In this document: positions 1 through 12,275 of the stretch, piece after piece
Layout of the letters: every line of letters begins with the position of its first letter
How positions within the stretch are numbered: position 1 is the stretch's first letter
Assembly (NCBI GenBank): GCA_025345505.1
Contig: JANVCC010000040.1
Span: 8,958,023 to 9,022,022, forward strand
Length of the DNA: 64,000 nucleotides
Direction of reading: 5' to 3'
Source: Todiramphus chloris collaris
Taxonomy: Eukaryota > Chordata > Aves > Coraciiformes > Alcedinidae
Position numbers and translations under genes: made by a program
The notes under the pieces: generated by a model
Database searches by the model: none
What the model was told of the DNA's origin: nothing
What the model saw: only the letters and a program-made list of their open reading frames with translations

Positions 1-1093
1 TGGTTACATAAAAATATACTGAAAGCAGAATATGGCCTCTAAGAAGTTGTCTGGATTTCTTTTCATTTACAGAGACAGGACTATTTATGATGGCAGATGT
101 GGCTTTAGAAGTGGAAGTTGCAATATATTTTTAAATGGTTCTAAAATTGTTTATATTTTTATGAATGCTCAAAAATTGTCCATTTATACCCACTGAAGTT
201 TCTGGTACTCGTGTTCAGTTTTCTTTTGCAAGGCATTGCACCAAGACAGGAAATACTTACTCACAATCTCTAACAGCATTACCTCTGGGAAAAAACTTTA
301 CCCTTCATCTCAGGTTATAAGAAGTTCATTAGAAGCCACAAAATCTTCACTCTGACAATCATTTAATATTTATTACAATAAGACACATGCATAAGAATAA
401 AGCACCTCTTCATGAGAAGAGCCAAAGGCTTTACAGAAAGAAAAGGAGACTAGATATAAGAGTAGACATTTGTGCCACATAAGGATCATCACTTCAGTCC
501 ATCTTGCCTCATATTCCAGCAAAAATAAACCATTAAGCGTCTTGTTATATCCAACTTAGCTTTGTTATATAAGCATGGAGAGACTAATAAATCTGTGGCC
601 ACTGATCTGAATTACTATATGCTTCCTCAGGAGCAAATATATCTGGTTTACTAGTTCCCTTCATCCTGTAGGACTCCAGTTTCATGCATAACTGATAGTT
701 GTGCAGTATTTTTCCAGTTTATACTTATTCTAATTAAACATGACTAAATTTCTTTTTGGATGCTGCTGTCCTGAGTGAAACATAACTTGGAGATTCATGG
801 TTGTGTTTAAGGAACATGGCAGACAATTCTGTATTTAAATCACTAATTATGCTGTGCCCATAGATATCCTCACTGAATGCAGAACTCCAGTGTTCTTTTC
901 CATGAGACAATTTCTGGGTTAGCCATAAGAAGCAGGTCTTAAAAATCCTAAGAGCCACTGGCTTCACCAGATGTGGTTTAACATTAAAGTAAACCAGGTT
1001 ACTGTAAATTTTCTTTGCCTGCTACCTCTACTTTAACAGGAACTATCTCGTCCCCCTTCAGTATATCAAACCAGAGGTGGACCTATCTAGTAT

Positions 1094-1110
1094 TAAATAA
1101 ATAAATAAAT
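1094..1110. repeat. (TAAA)n microsatellite
   Basis: Four consecutive TAAA units in an otherwise non-repetitive AT-rich intronic stretch. Short and probably of no functional consequence. Confidence 0.8.
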
Positions 1111-1474
1111 CCTAGCTAGCATCAATGAGATTGGTTACCCTGATTTCAGCTGGGGCGGGGGAAGAACAACATTTATCCCTTATATATCTTGAGTGAAGCT
1201 TATGTTATCAAACAAGAAATGAATTTGATGCAATAAACACTGTTGTCAGATACTGCTGGCACATATATTCACAGGAAGCATACAGACCTGTTAAGCTTTG
1301 CCTTTCTGTATTCCAACACAGTTTGTAGCTCAATAGAAGAGCACTGTCCTGGGACTTGCACAACATAAATTTTGTTGTTAGATCTGGCATTAGGTTGATG
1401 GATAACTCTGAACCAACTTTATCCTCTGCTTCCACATCTGTCTAATCCAGCCATACATCTCCCTAGGCATAAAC

Positions 1475-1615
1475 ACGACGGGAAAGTGCTTGGAGAGCCG
1501 CGGCAGGGAACGGCCCCGGGAGGCCTGCGGTGCCGCGGGGCGGGTTCAGCACTGGACAGCTCCCGGCGCTGCAGCGGCTGCTGGCCTACACGCAAGCATT
1601 GCGAGACTAACGGAG
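1475..1615. other. isolated CpG-rich patch inside SPOCK1 intron
   Basis: About 140 bases with strikingly high G+C and roughly a dozen CpG dinucleotides (several CCGCGG and GGCGC-type words) are set between AT-rich DNA on both sides. It is too short for a classical CpG island. It overlaps open frames on both strands (1,486-1,668 + and 1,419-1,682 -), but neither looks like a known protein. It could be an internal regulatory element or minor promoter, a GC-rich fragment of a mobile element, or a retrocopied 5' UTR. No splice or repeat boundaries were recognised. Confidence 0.45.
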
Positions 1616-4600
1616 CTGTCCTAGAGATCAGTTCAAAGAGCAAGAGACTCCTGTTACACAAGAAATGACAGGCGTTTCTCAATTCCCTAAAATTGATTTT
1701 TATTAGTATTTACCAATTGCAATCGAGTTCTATCAAGAAGGTCAACATCCCTAGTACACACAGAAACACTACGCTAAAAACAATGGTTTTCACTCACTCC
1801 CTTGAACAAGCAACTCAGGTTTTTAATTCTTAACCCTGCAATTACAATCTTCAGCCTGCCCCCATTCTGCTCTCTAAAATGTAAGCATCCCCCTCACCCA
1901 ATTCCAGTGGCTGCAGCTGCTTCTACCTCTCTACTTCCATCTTCTCTTCAGGTTCAAATTGTCTAACAGCTACAACTTGAAATCAAAGGTAGAGAGGACA
2001 GTCTACAAACAGCAGAAGACAATAATGAAATGAACTTCTGAATATTCAATGGAACTCAGCAAAGGAAGGGTGAAGACAGATCTTCAAGCTAAAAAGCACA
2101 TAACAATTCAGAGAATATGCTGTGAAATTTCAAAAGAAATTTTACACAGAGAAGAGTTCTACAATTAGACGGTTTCAAAATAACCTGCACAGAAGTATCA
2201 TTATCTTTGCCAACTTCCTTTGTCAGTCAGAATTCAACTATAAGCCATGAAAGATTGGTTTTAGAAAAAGGCTTCAATCTGAATATAGTTACTCTAGCAG
2301 TAATTTTTAATAAAGTATTTTTCTATCTGCCCAGGAGAAAGCTATCAGTGTAGTGGATTTATGACATGGAAGTTCATCAAGAGGATAGCAAAGATCACAG
2401 AATTAATTGATGCCCTCTTGTACCTATTTAATGAGAATGATTTTCTGTTACTCTGGATTACAAACCAAGCAAGTGACAGATAAAGACCAATCTACTCCCT
2501 GCCAAAACCTTTCTTCAGTAGTTTAGCAATTTATCTGTAAACTGAATTTTGAATCATATCTCAGCCTTGAAACTCATTAGACATTAGATATTCAGTCCAA
2601 ATACGTAATGCATTTTTAGTTGCCAACCTGCAACAGCAAATCCACCAACGGTAATGGCTGGAGTTATCTACCTGATGACAGATTCACATGGATTTAAGAC
2701 TCAGTAACTTAGCAGTAATAAGGCCCTGAGTAAAGCCGAAACAGAGTGAAGTGTTGGAAGGAGATAAGTTCACACCGAAGGCAGCAGCATTACCGTAACT
2801 TTGCTCTGTTTCAACTCCACTTTTTTGGTTTGGATGGAATCTATAAAACATGTACTTTGTAGCCTGTAGATGTTTGATTTTAACATAGGTTGATTCTTCG
2901 AGGGACTTCAAGGGACCTTCCCCTATTTCTGCTGGCCAGACACCTGATCTTTCAGCCTTTTCCAATTACACGCAGTGTCCTCCAAAGGCCAAAATGAACT
3001 GTTTAATCTAACTGGTCATTCGTGTACAGCTGTTGCCTAAGAGAACAGGGAGATGAGGCATACAAGAATTAAACTCAGGCCTCACTAAAAATCTTTAAGA
3101 ATTTGGTCATGAGCTTCAACATAATGAAGGCTTCACTACAGCTCTCTTGGATGAATCTCATTGTTGATTACACGAGGAAAAAAAATAATGAAATCACCCT
3201 TGAATAAACCAACATTATTGAAAATAATTTTCAGACTTAGATACAACGTTTGACCTCCATCTTCCTCACGAAGTCCTGCCTCTTGTAAAGGCAGCTCAGC
3301 TGCCCCACCCCAAATTCAGATAGTCTCGGATTTTATCCTTAGAAAACACAGACATTGCTAAAGACACACCAACTGAAATTACTATTTCTAGCCTCCTGGT
3401 TAAAAGCATAAATACAAAGCAAACAGTTACAATCTCCAAGACACAAACACACACAGAAATAGAAGAAACAGCAGCAATAACCTCCCTGATGTTCAAAGCA
3501 CAGTATCGAACCTTTCAGCACTTGAGAATAATGAGCCTGATTTTCTCAACCCTAATCCTGGACAATTTACCTGAAATAAAACTAGCATTCCATGGATACT
3601 TGAGCCTGATGATAGTTGTTACACCAACAGACATCAGAACTCAGCCTCCTACGACTGTTTTCAATCCACCCATTTTGTGTTTACACTGCCATGGTTTGAC
3701 GTGAGGTCTGGCTTATTTGTGTGGGTTTCTTCTCCGCCCCCTCTTTTCTGCTTTTACAAGGTGAGTTTTGACAAATATATAAACAAAATCTAGCCCACAA
3801 CTGTGCACCAGGTTTTGACTTGCTGTTTTTCCTGCCCCCCTCTGACCCCCTGCAAAGTGCTAATGTTGCAATATGTGACATCTGGCTCTTCCACTTCTTT
3901 ATGCATGCTTAACCTCATGTTTGTCAAGAAACAAAATACCCCTCTTTTGTCCTTACAAAGGTGCAGCATGCTCTTCACATCATTGTATTTCCCATAGCTC
4001 CCACTGCAACTCTTAAAACACACGATCTACATCCAGAAATGTAAGAGAAGACTCACCTCCCAGGAATCTGACAAAGTTACAGCTTAAATTTGTAATAAAG
4101 CGAGCCCCTGTGGAAAAGAAATCCTGTAACACTAGGGGAGGGCAGGAGCAGCAGAATACAAGAATATTTACTCTAAAAACCTCTAAAAGATATCAGTGAA
4201 AACTTTCTATCTAGAGAATTCCATAGTAGGGATATGATTTGTGTCTGCAGCCTACAGAACATTTCTCTCGGTGAGGAAACTATTCAAGTTATAATTTGAA
4301 ACACATAATACGGAAACTAACACTGTAGTTTTCTACTGACCTATTTAGCTTTGGAGTCTTAGGTAATTCCTAGGGAAGCTGGATAAATGTCAGTTAATTA
4401 GAAAAAGCTGTCTCTCTGCACCTTCCAAGTTAATTATTCTGACATAAATGCCATTATTTTTTCCCCTTGTCCACTGCAGAAGGGAAGTGTCAAGTTTGAG
4501 AAGGGCATTTTTAGTACATGTATGTCTTCTGTTGGTAAGAAGCTGATTATGAATCACATTTGCACAGATTCAGTCTCATGTTTTGATAGTCTTTTAAACT

Positions 4601-7600
4601 TCATGCAGCTTTGGCAAGTGTATCTCAGCTGTGCTGTTCAATCACATTTATATTCCAGCCTCACCTCTTCGTTGAGTAAGAATTGCCCTAAAAGGCAACC
4701 TATGCTAAGAGTCTCTGGGTAGACTCATAAATCACATTTCATCTCTGTTGTACTTCAGTCCAGATCCACAGGAATCCGTACACACAATCTTCACCTTCAA
4801 TTAAATCTCAAGGTGGGCTTGGAATGATAATCTCCTGGGAAGCAAGCCTGAGGTGTCTGGGACCCATCACGTACGCTGCCACTTTACCGACTGGGTAAAT
4901 CACCCATCACCTACCCAAGAGGTATTCTTCAAGTGTACAGTAACCTTCCTCATGCCTATTTTCACTACTACATAATTAGCAGCGCTCAAATACTTTCTCC
5001 AAGAATATATGCATTGAATGTATCAATCACTGAATCACACAAAAAAAAATGCGCTTACATTTGAGGTGAATAAAGTAGAAAAAGTGATGTTCTGGTAATA
5101 AATTGTGGGCAGAAAAATATTTCATCCTACCTATAGACCTAACCTAAATACAGCAAAGAAAAAGAAAACGCAATCCCTAACTAAGTAGCTTCCCCTTATC
5201 ACCAATGAACATTCTAAAGCAAATCTACTCTTACACAGTTAGCTTTGTGCACATAAACTAATACAGTATATTATTTTGAAACAGGCTCTTTTGCCCTCTG
5301 ATGCTGGAAAGCCTTTGGCTCACCAACTCCATAAAAATTTATCTTTTTTGAATTTCAGCGATCAGAAGTGCTCAGAATATTCATAATTAAGTTCTCTCTC
5401 TGATACATTGTACAATTTTACTTCTTCAACAGAACCAGAAATCTTTCATTTTAAGCATTCCTACAATACATTTGCTCTCCTCAGACTAGCATTACTTTCA
5501 TTACTTAGAATAACTCTGCAAATCAATAAAAGTACACAGGTTTTCCCTCTCATCTATTTCAAGTTGAGCTGCCAGGACCCAGAATAAATTCATGTTAGCT
5601 CTCAATTCCATGACCTTCTACTTTGTACTTTTAAATTTCATTTCATTTCTATTACTTGAGTTCCTAAGGTCTTCCAGTTCTGCCTGCTTGGTATTCCAAC
5701 CCTTCTTAGAGTTGGTTATGTTTTCCAACTCTCTGCTATCAAAGTTTCACTACCACATTTGTAATTTTGGGCTAAACAAATTGGAGAAAGGTAAGTGAAA
5801 CAAGGGGAAAAAGCAGTGATGTGTGAAGAGTCAGCCTGAAGTCCAACAATCCACCAGTGGCAAACCTGGAACAACACAGGTCCCCCGGTTCCTGGCCCTG
5901 TCTTTGTTTTCTCCCCTAACACTGCACTTCTGATTGGGAGTGAGGAGGAACTCACAGGCTCAGAAGGGTGATGTACATGAATAACTGACAAAATTGTCTC
6001 TTCATGGGTTGGCAGTCTATGACCAATCTGGGAAATCTAATATCTAATCTACTTCTATACTCATGCTGCTGATAGTTATATGTAACTATTTATCAACAGT
6101 AAGTCTGAGAAATACACACACACAGATGATGACATTTTGTGCCTTTCTTCTTAGGCATGCACAGTCTCAAAGCATCTCCAGGCTTATAATGCATGGGGGT
6201 TTTAACATGATAGCCTGAACTGAAACTCTGTAAGCAATAAAATTTAGAGAAACAGCTTAGTTAATGCTCAGAACGTGGTCTGGCAGCCTGCCATGCATAA
6301 ACATGCACTGAAACCAGAGTTCATGCCAAGATTCTTAGCTTTCAACTTCATAGAAGTTCCTTGGATGGTTTAATACTAGATCCTCTCAGTTAATTTAACT
6401 TTTTTCTTCCTTTTTCCAGTTTAATCCATAGCTAGTTGAACTTATTACCTTTTTATATATAAGCATTAATAATGTAATAGACATAACTCCAAGTAATAGA
6501 ATTAGTCTGTTCATATAATTTTGATTAAAGACAGGCCTAACACTACGAGGACACTTATTCTGTGCCAAGCTTCTCTGAACACAATGAGATGCTGCAGTGT
6601 GACCTGTTACAATAATGTGTACGGCTGTTCACATAATAAATGTGTTCGAAGACTCATAAGAATTCACTTCACATTCAGTTGTCGAATTTGTGCTCCAGCT
6701 CCTCTTAAGCCAAAGGATCTCTCTCGACAGATTTGATTGAAAGATTGAGGACTTAACATTTGTGTCCATAATATTAAAAAGTCTAATTTGACTCCCATGT
6801 CCCTAATGTCTGCTTTTCCAAGCCTGTACAAAGGAAATAGCTTCAGTTCCTTCATACAGCCTACAGTTTGCTTATTTTTCCTTTTTTTCCTTGTAATAAT
6901 TACATTGATTTAGATTTTTAGATACTTCCTAAACTAAACCCAGTCAGTTGCTTAAGTATCAAACCACATTCAATATATGGATTAGGTGAATAATAAATTC
7001 TGTATTACCACAGATCCTGAGCTCTGTTTTCTCTTTTCTTTTCTTTTTTTTTCTTTTTTACAGCTTCAATATACAGTTGTGAGGAATAGGAAATACTATT
7101 ATACCCAGCTATAAAATGGACTTAAGACAGACCTAAGATTTTTGTCATTGGTCACACAGAAAGCCCATGGCAGACAAGGAAAAAGGAGCAGAAGCAGACA
7201 GGAATATAAAGTTCAGACTGTGATGAAAGCTTATCAATACATCAGACATTACACCATTATTGATACTGGACAATACACAAGACTTTCAACAGCATGTGCT
7301 TCACCACAGATCAGACACATTGATCCTACTATTCATTTACAGGCCCTGCTTGTTTACAAAAATGGAGCACTTAAATATTCCACAAATTGTGTTCAAATCA
7401 TGTGAAAAGATTGTAAAATATTATCTTAAACAGGTTCCTTGAGGCCTTTTGACAATACTGACAGGTAATCATTTCACACTGTTCAATTCCAACTTCAAAA
7501 TTTGGCCTGATTACGGGGATGTAACGCAGGCTTCAAATGAGGTGCACGTCTGTGCTCTCTGTTCACAGAAGGATAGCGACTGCTGGGCCTTTAAATCCAA

Positions 7601-9247
7601 CTACCGTGCTGCCTTGGCCCAAAAGAAATATGGGTCACGCTAAATAAAAGATCAATAGCTGTCTTCTCAAATCAGGCCATATTGGACCATAGCTCACTAA
7701 GGCTGACCAACCAATTGATTTTGAAAAGAGTAGCTGAAAAGTTGAGAGAATCCACATTTAAAATTTCATATTCAGTTACATATTATCTGTACAAAACCCC
7801 ACGCGCTAGTGCAACATCATGACAGATTTATACACACGTGCACTCAGATGCTTGTGCTGCACGCACGTAGATTTTAGTAGCCACACACAAACCAATAAAA
7901 TCTTGGCTCCATATGAACAGTGTTTCTCCTACTATACATAAGGACAGAATTATGTAAATATTTGCACAACTTTATTTATATAACATGACAAACTTCAGAC
8001 AGCTACTACACGTAATTACGATAATTACTGCAACCTCACTTCTGCCGATTTGCAGGGTACGAACTAGGCCTTCTGCTCTGTAGTAGCTGCAGTGTCAGAC
8101 CCAAGAAGGATTTAACCAAAACACCACTTCCATACTCCAGCCTCCTGTGTGAATTCCACACCGAGAACCTCACCACGGAATGCTATATATATAGTTACAG
8201 ATTGGGAATGAAGGGAAGATGGCAATTCAAGGATGACAAACGAAATGCGAGTCTACCCCGTACAGCGCAGTAAACGCTGTTATGCTGTATCTCACCAGGC
8301 AGCCTTTTAACAAATGTTTTAACAATCTATCCCTGACAACCAGCCTTGAAGCAAGGACCAGATTTCTTCAAATGCACATAAGTGTGCTACACCTACTACG
8401 TTGGCAGCAATGCTACCTATGCACTTCTTCATCTGTGGACAGAGAACCTCTCACAAAAGATTATGATGCACTAAATCACTTCGGTTGAAGACAATTTCAT
8501 AAGTGCTTAAAGTTTTTTATCTTTTCTTTTTGGAAAAAGTTTTGTAGGCCATGATTAGTAGTCTCTGTTGATTTGCCCCATAAATGTTTCATGGATAGTC
8601 ACATGCATTTGTAATGTAGAAACAAACTGGTTTTGAAGTAATTAAATAGAACCATTAAGACAGCTGGGTGGAAGATACCTACACTTTGCATGAACTTCAC
8701 ACCATTTGCTTTTGCTTAGCAGAGAACTCGTTAAAAGGGTTTTCCATAAAACGGTCCTTTCTACTGAAGAGTTTTGAGGCTTTATGGATTTTGTTTGCAT
8801 TTTCAGAAAGTCTAAAAAAGCAATTTCAGTTATAAATATATATTAAAATATGAAAGAGGTAATCTTCACAAATATCTTCCACAGGAAGGGGAATAATATC
8901 TCTGACAATTGCACTTGTGAGATTGGGTAAAAGGGACAAGAAGTTGCAAAGACTCCAGGCTTCAAAAAAGAAAAAAAATAACTAAAGAACTTTAAGCTCA
9001 AGAAGTGCGATTAATATAAGGCCTCAGTTTGGAAGGAGACTGTTGAAAGATGCCCCTTGATATAGACCTGTCCCTACTTAAAGGTGTGTTCAGAATCATT
9101 TATCAGTCCTTCATTCAATTTACCCTTTTCAAATGCTGCTGAATTCTCACATTACTTTCTACATCCAATTTGATAAATTAAATCCTTGGCCTGCATTCCC
9201 CAGGAGACTAAACCAGGTATTAACAAAGATTCCCTTGGAGCCTGGTT

Positions 9248-9279
9248 AAAAATAAAATAAAATAAATAAATAAATAAAT
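9248..9279. repeat. (AAATA)n/(AAAT)n microsatellite
   Basis: Interrupted tract of AAATA then AAAT units within the SPOCK1 intron. The sequence shows a simple repeat and nothing else. Confidence 0.85.
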
Positions 9280-10592
9280 CTATGAATCCATATTAACTGT
9301 AGAACCCTCTCAATAAAACAGTAGTTGCTGTAAGAGCAATAGGCTTTTCCAGGCACATATTTTATGAGACCTTCAACAGTCCCAGTAGGTGGATGTCATG
9401 GCAGTGACTGCACACAGATACACATTCTGACATATCTGTTGATACCATTCTTAAGGCCAGACATTGGTATTGAGATTCAGAGCAGCGTGATTTCTCATGA
9501 CACAGAGATGAATGACCACAACTACAGAAAAATGTAGTGAGAGAATAAGCAAGGCAGAGACAGGACACGTTTAACTGTAATACTTTGACTCTCTCTTTGC
9601 AAGCTACGATACAGTATTAATGCCACTGAGAAAAACAGAGCATCAAAGTTTAACTTGTTTATAGAATATAAAACACCAGAGCTTCCTAAGCAAAACCAAC
9701 AAATTCTCATGGAACAGTACTATCAGAACTGCTCTTCCCTTTCCTCTGGTGCCACCGCAGCCACAGCGCACAAATCCCATCCATTAAAGAACACTTAACC
9801 TCAATGTGCTCCTGATCAACATTAACAGCCCAGCCTTGGGCAGAATGAAGCAGCATTTTCTGTGTGTGCTTTGAGAAGCTTTTCCAGCATATATCCATCA
9901 GAAGCAGAAGGAACTCCATAAATATCACATTTACCATAAATGTTGCACTTTCCTTTCTTCAATCATCAATTTAATACATGTAAATGTATTCAAATCAGGG
10001 GAATTTCAAGATTTAATTTTAAGCTTAAGAAAGCGATCTGCTTTGTACAAATACATATCATAGCACATCTTGAAGTTCCCCTATTTTCCAGGCTGCAGAA
10101 ACTACTGAGTGAAAGCATTGCTTCCTCTGACCCTACACCAGTGTCACAAATCTCCACGAGCAGAACTGACAATAAAATGTTTTCCACCCAATCGGCAGGT
10201 AAAAAAAGCTTCCTTGTTTACCACCTTGTGGCTCGAGCTGGTAAATATTCCCTTCTTCCACACACACCATTTCATCATTTTACAGTTAACTAGCCTCTTA
10301 AGCAGCAGGCACAGAAACTTCGCCCAAAGTTCCTCCCCAAAGGAAAATTGCAGACCATACGCTCTCAGTGAGACGACACCGAGCCCAAGCTGCCCTGATC
10401 GATGGGGTTATCAAGGATGCCAGGGCTGGCTGCCCAGCCTCCAAACAGCTCTGAACATCCTTCATACAAGCAGCAACCGGTTGCCCAAGCTGCATCTCTC
10501 TTCCACCCCTGCTTCTAAAAGCCACCCATTGAAAGGATGCTACGGTCAAAGGGAACAAACAAGAAGTGCGCAATAAGCGAAGAAGTACTTAC

Positions 10593-10760
10593 ATCCCTGA
10601 ATTTGTTCCAGTACTTGTCTTTATCATACTGCGAAACGGTGCTCAGCCATTTGTCGTTGTCCAGGAAATTGCCATGATTGCTGTTACTCGTGATGACTTC
10701 AGGATGCCGGCTCTCCACTTGCAGGAAGCACCAGGCAGCGAGGACCAGCACCCCCGACAT
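10593..10760 (-). CDS. SPOCK1: SPOCK1 (testican-1) N-terminal coding exon, partial gene
   Basis: The exon encodes 56 residues: a start Met, a hydrophobic signal peptide (LVLAAWCFLQ, residues 5-14), then a segment including NFLDNDKWLSTVSQYDKDKY and WNKFRD. I recognise this as the start of testican-1, a secreted calcium-binding heparan/chondroitin-sulfate proteoglycan of the SPARC family; the AAWCFLQVESRH stretch matches testican-1 better than testican-3. The exon ends with a clear donor (GAT followed by GTAAGT, plus-strand positions 10,587-10,592) in phase 0, so the next exons (follistatin-like, EF-hand and thyroglobulin modules in the family) lie beyond the left window edge. The Met codon sits directly after a pyrimidine-rich stretch ending TTGCAG, so it is probably the first codon of exon 2. 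An in-frame upstream extension of 55 residues is proline/arginine-rich UTR-like sequence and is not part of the protein. Identity is very likely; the exact acceptor is inference. Confidence 0.92.
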
Positions 10761-11560
10761 CTGCAAGGAGAGGAGAGGAGCGGGGAGGCGGCGGGCGCGG
10801 AGGGCGGCGCGGGGGCGGCTTCCTCGGGCAGGGAAGTTTGAGGGGACCCAAGTTGGGGCTCGTCTCCCCTTCACGCCCCTCGCCAACTTCTGTCTGCCAG
10901 GTCCGCTGAGATCCACCCCCCACACACACCAGCCCAGCCCGGAGGGGCGGAGAGCAGCAGCAATTCAGATAAAACAGATCACCTGGGGCCGGGCAGAGAC
11001 CAGCCGGGGGAAAACACCGCCCTGCGAAACCCCAACGCAGCCCCCGCGGGAGCAGCCAGCGCCGGCTCCACGAAGTTGGGCTGCCGGAGCGGAGAGGAAG
11101 CCCCTACCTCCGGGCAGCGCTCCCAGCACCGTGCGCTCCTCCTGTCCTTTGTGCGGCTGCCGCTGCCGGGGCACAGCTCGGAGAAGCCGGCGAGCCCCGC
11201 GTCGGCACCGCCAGCGGCTCCGGCTGCGCGCGTGTGTGCCCGTGTGTCCGTGCCCGTGTGTCCGTGCCCGTGTGCCTGTGCCTGTGCCTGTGCCCGTGTC
11301 TGTGTGTGTGCGCGCGCGGCGGGGCGGGCTGTGCCGGGCGGGCCGTGCCGCGCGCCGAGGTCTGGCGCCATCTACCCGCCGCGCGGCGGCGGCGCGAGGC
11401 CGAGGGCAGGGAGGGCGCGGCGCGGCTCGCGCGGCCAAGGGCCGCTCGGGCGGGGACGGCGGTGCGGGGCAGGGGGCGGGCGGAGCGTCTGTGGGCAAAG
11501 CCTCTGCGGAGGGAGCGCCGGGGGAGTCTGCGGTGCTGCTGCGGTCCTCAGAGTGACGGA
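10761..11560 (-). promoter_or_regulatory. SPOCK1: SPOCK1 CpG-island promoter and 5' untranslated exon
   Basis: About 800 bases of very G+C-rich, CpG-dense DNA directly upstream of the SPOCK1 start codon form a classical CpG island ending sharply near 11,560. Long open frames on both strands here are composition artefacts (Pro/Arg/Ala/Gly-rich). In minus-strand sense two candidate donors for a non-coding exon 1 are visible: CAG|GTGATC (intron would begin at 10,982) and GGAG|GTAGGG (intron would begin at 11,107). Either would give a short intron to the acceptor at 10,761. No TATA box was recognised, as usual for such islands; the transcription start cannot be placed from sequence alone. Confidence 0.8.
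11229..11319. repeat. GTGTGCC/GTGTCCGTGCC minisatellite with GT/GC alternation
   Basis: About 90 bases of near-continuous purine-pyrimidine alternation: repeated GTGTGTCC-GTGCCC units, then CTGTGC units, then (TG)n into (CG)n. It lies inside the SPOCK1 CpG island, about 470-560 bases upstream of the start codon. Alternating GT/GC is the known sequence type for left-handed Z-DNA. Repeat number is likely polymorphic. Confidence 0.85.
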
Positions 11561-11687
11561 GCCATCAAATTGGCCTTAAAAACATGTTCAGAAGCCAACA
11601 GATGCCAGTCTTTAGAAGCCCTGGGCAGGACACGGCTGTCTTGAGTCAATGGTTTAACGGTTTACAAAAGCAGTGACATTTCAAAGG

Positions 11688-11940
11688 CACAGAACCCATA
11701 GAATGGGTTGGGTTGGAAAGGACCTTGAACATTACCCAGTTCCAACCCCCTGCCATGGGCAGGGACACCTCCCACTAGACCGGGTTGCTCCAAGCCCCAC
11801 CCAGCCTGGTCCTGAACCCATCTGGTGACAGAGCACCTACAGCTTCCCCGGGCAACCCGCTCCAGTGTCTCACCAGCCTCGTAGCGAAGAGCACAGTCAT
11901 CCAAATCATCCGTTTCTTTTGGCAAGAAGCTCCTCTCCCT
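11688..11940 (-). mobile_element. CR1 LINE, 3' end fragment
   Basis: On the + strand the block starts with a degenerate ACAGAACCCATAGAATGGGT, then GGTTGGAAAGGACC, then a run equivalent to the CR1 3' untranslated region (the 'cccctgccatgggcagggac' and 'ccgggttgctccaagccc' words). This orientation is the reverse complement of CR1, so the element lies on the minus strand with its 3' end at the left. It is 5'-truncated, as is usual. It lies just upstream of the SPOCK1 CpG island. Confidence 0.88.
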
Positions 11941-11950
11941 TGGTCAACAC

Positions 11951-12275
11951 ATGGAATCACAGAATCATTTTGGTTGCAGAAGACCTTTTAAGCTCATCAA
12001 GTCCAACCATTAACCCAACACTGCCGAGTCATCACTAAGCCATGTCCATCAGCACCACATCCACATGGCTTTTAAATCATGCCAGGGGCTGTGACTCCCC
12101 CATTTCCCTGGTCAGCCTGTTCCAGGGCTTAACAATCCTTTTGGTGACATTTTTTTTCCTAATGTCCAAACTAAACCTTCCCCAGTCCAACTTGAGGCTA
12201 TTTTCTCTTGTCCTAACATTTGTTAATCAAGAGACTGACCCCCCAGTTTCATTTCAGGTAGAGAGAGATCCCACA
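11951..12275 (-). mobile_element. CR1 LINE, second 3' end fragment
   Basis: A second CR1 3' end begins GGAATCACAGAATCATTTTG on the + strand and continues through the 'catgtcc.tcagcaccacatccacatggcttttaaat' and 'ggtcagcctgttccaggg' blocks to a 'tttcaggtagagaga' block near 12,260. Same orientation as the copy at 11,688-11,940, which it almost abuts. It belongs to a different CR1 subfamily judging by the internal words, so it is an independent insertion, not a duplication. Confidence 0.9.

Larger units (their letters stand above)
1..10592 (-). other. SPOCK1: SPOCK1 intron following the signal-peptide exon (partial)
   Basis: This stretch lies immediately 3' (minus-strand sense) of the splice donor that ends the SPOCK1 N-terminal exon, so it is inferred to be intron. 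Known SPOCK1 genes are very long with large introns, which fits the absence of another recognisable testican exon here. I looked for the next testican segment (the one beginning with Asp-Asp-Tyr-Phe in the family) and did not see it, but a short exon could be missed by eye. Sequence is AT-rich with no convincing long reading frame. It contains two simple repeats and one isolated CpG-rich patch, listed separately. The left end of the intron is outside the window. Confidence 0.75.

Noticed and set aside
10678..11644. Long overlapping open frames (up to 292 codons) on both strands across the CpG island
   Set aside because: Pro/Arg/Ala/Gly-rich translations in several frames at once are produced by high G+C and few stop codons; only the 168-base SPOCK1 exon has protein character and splice sites.
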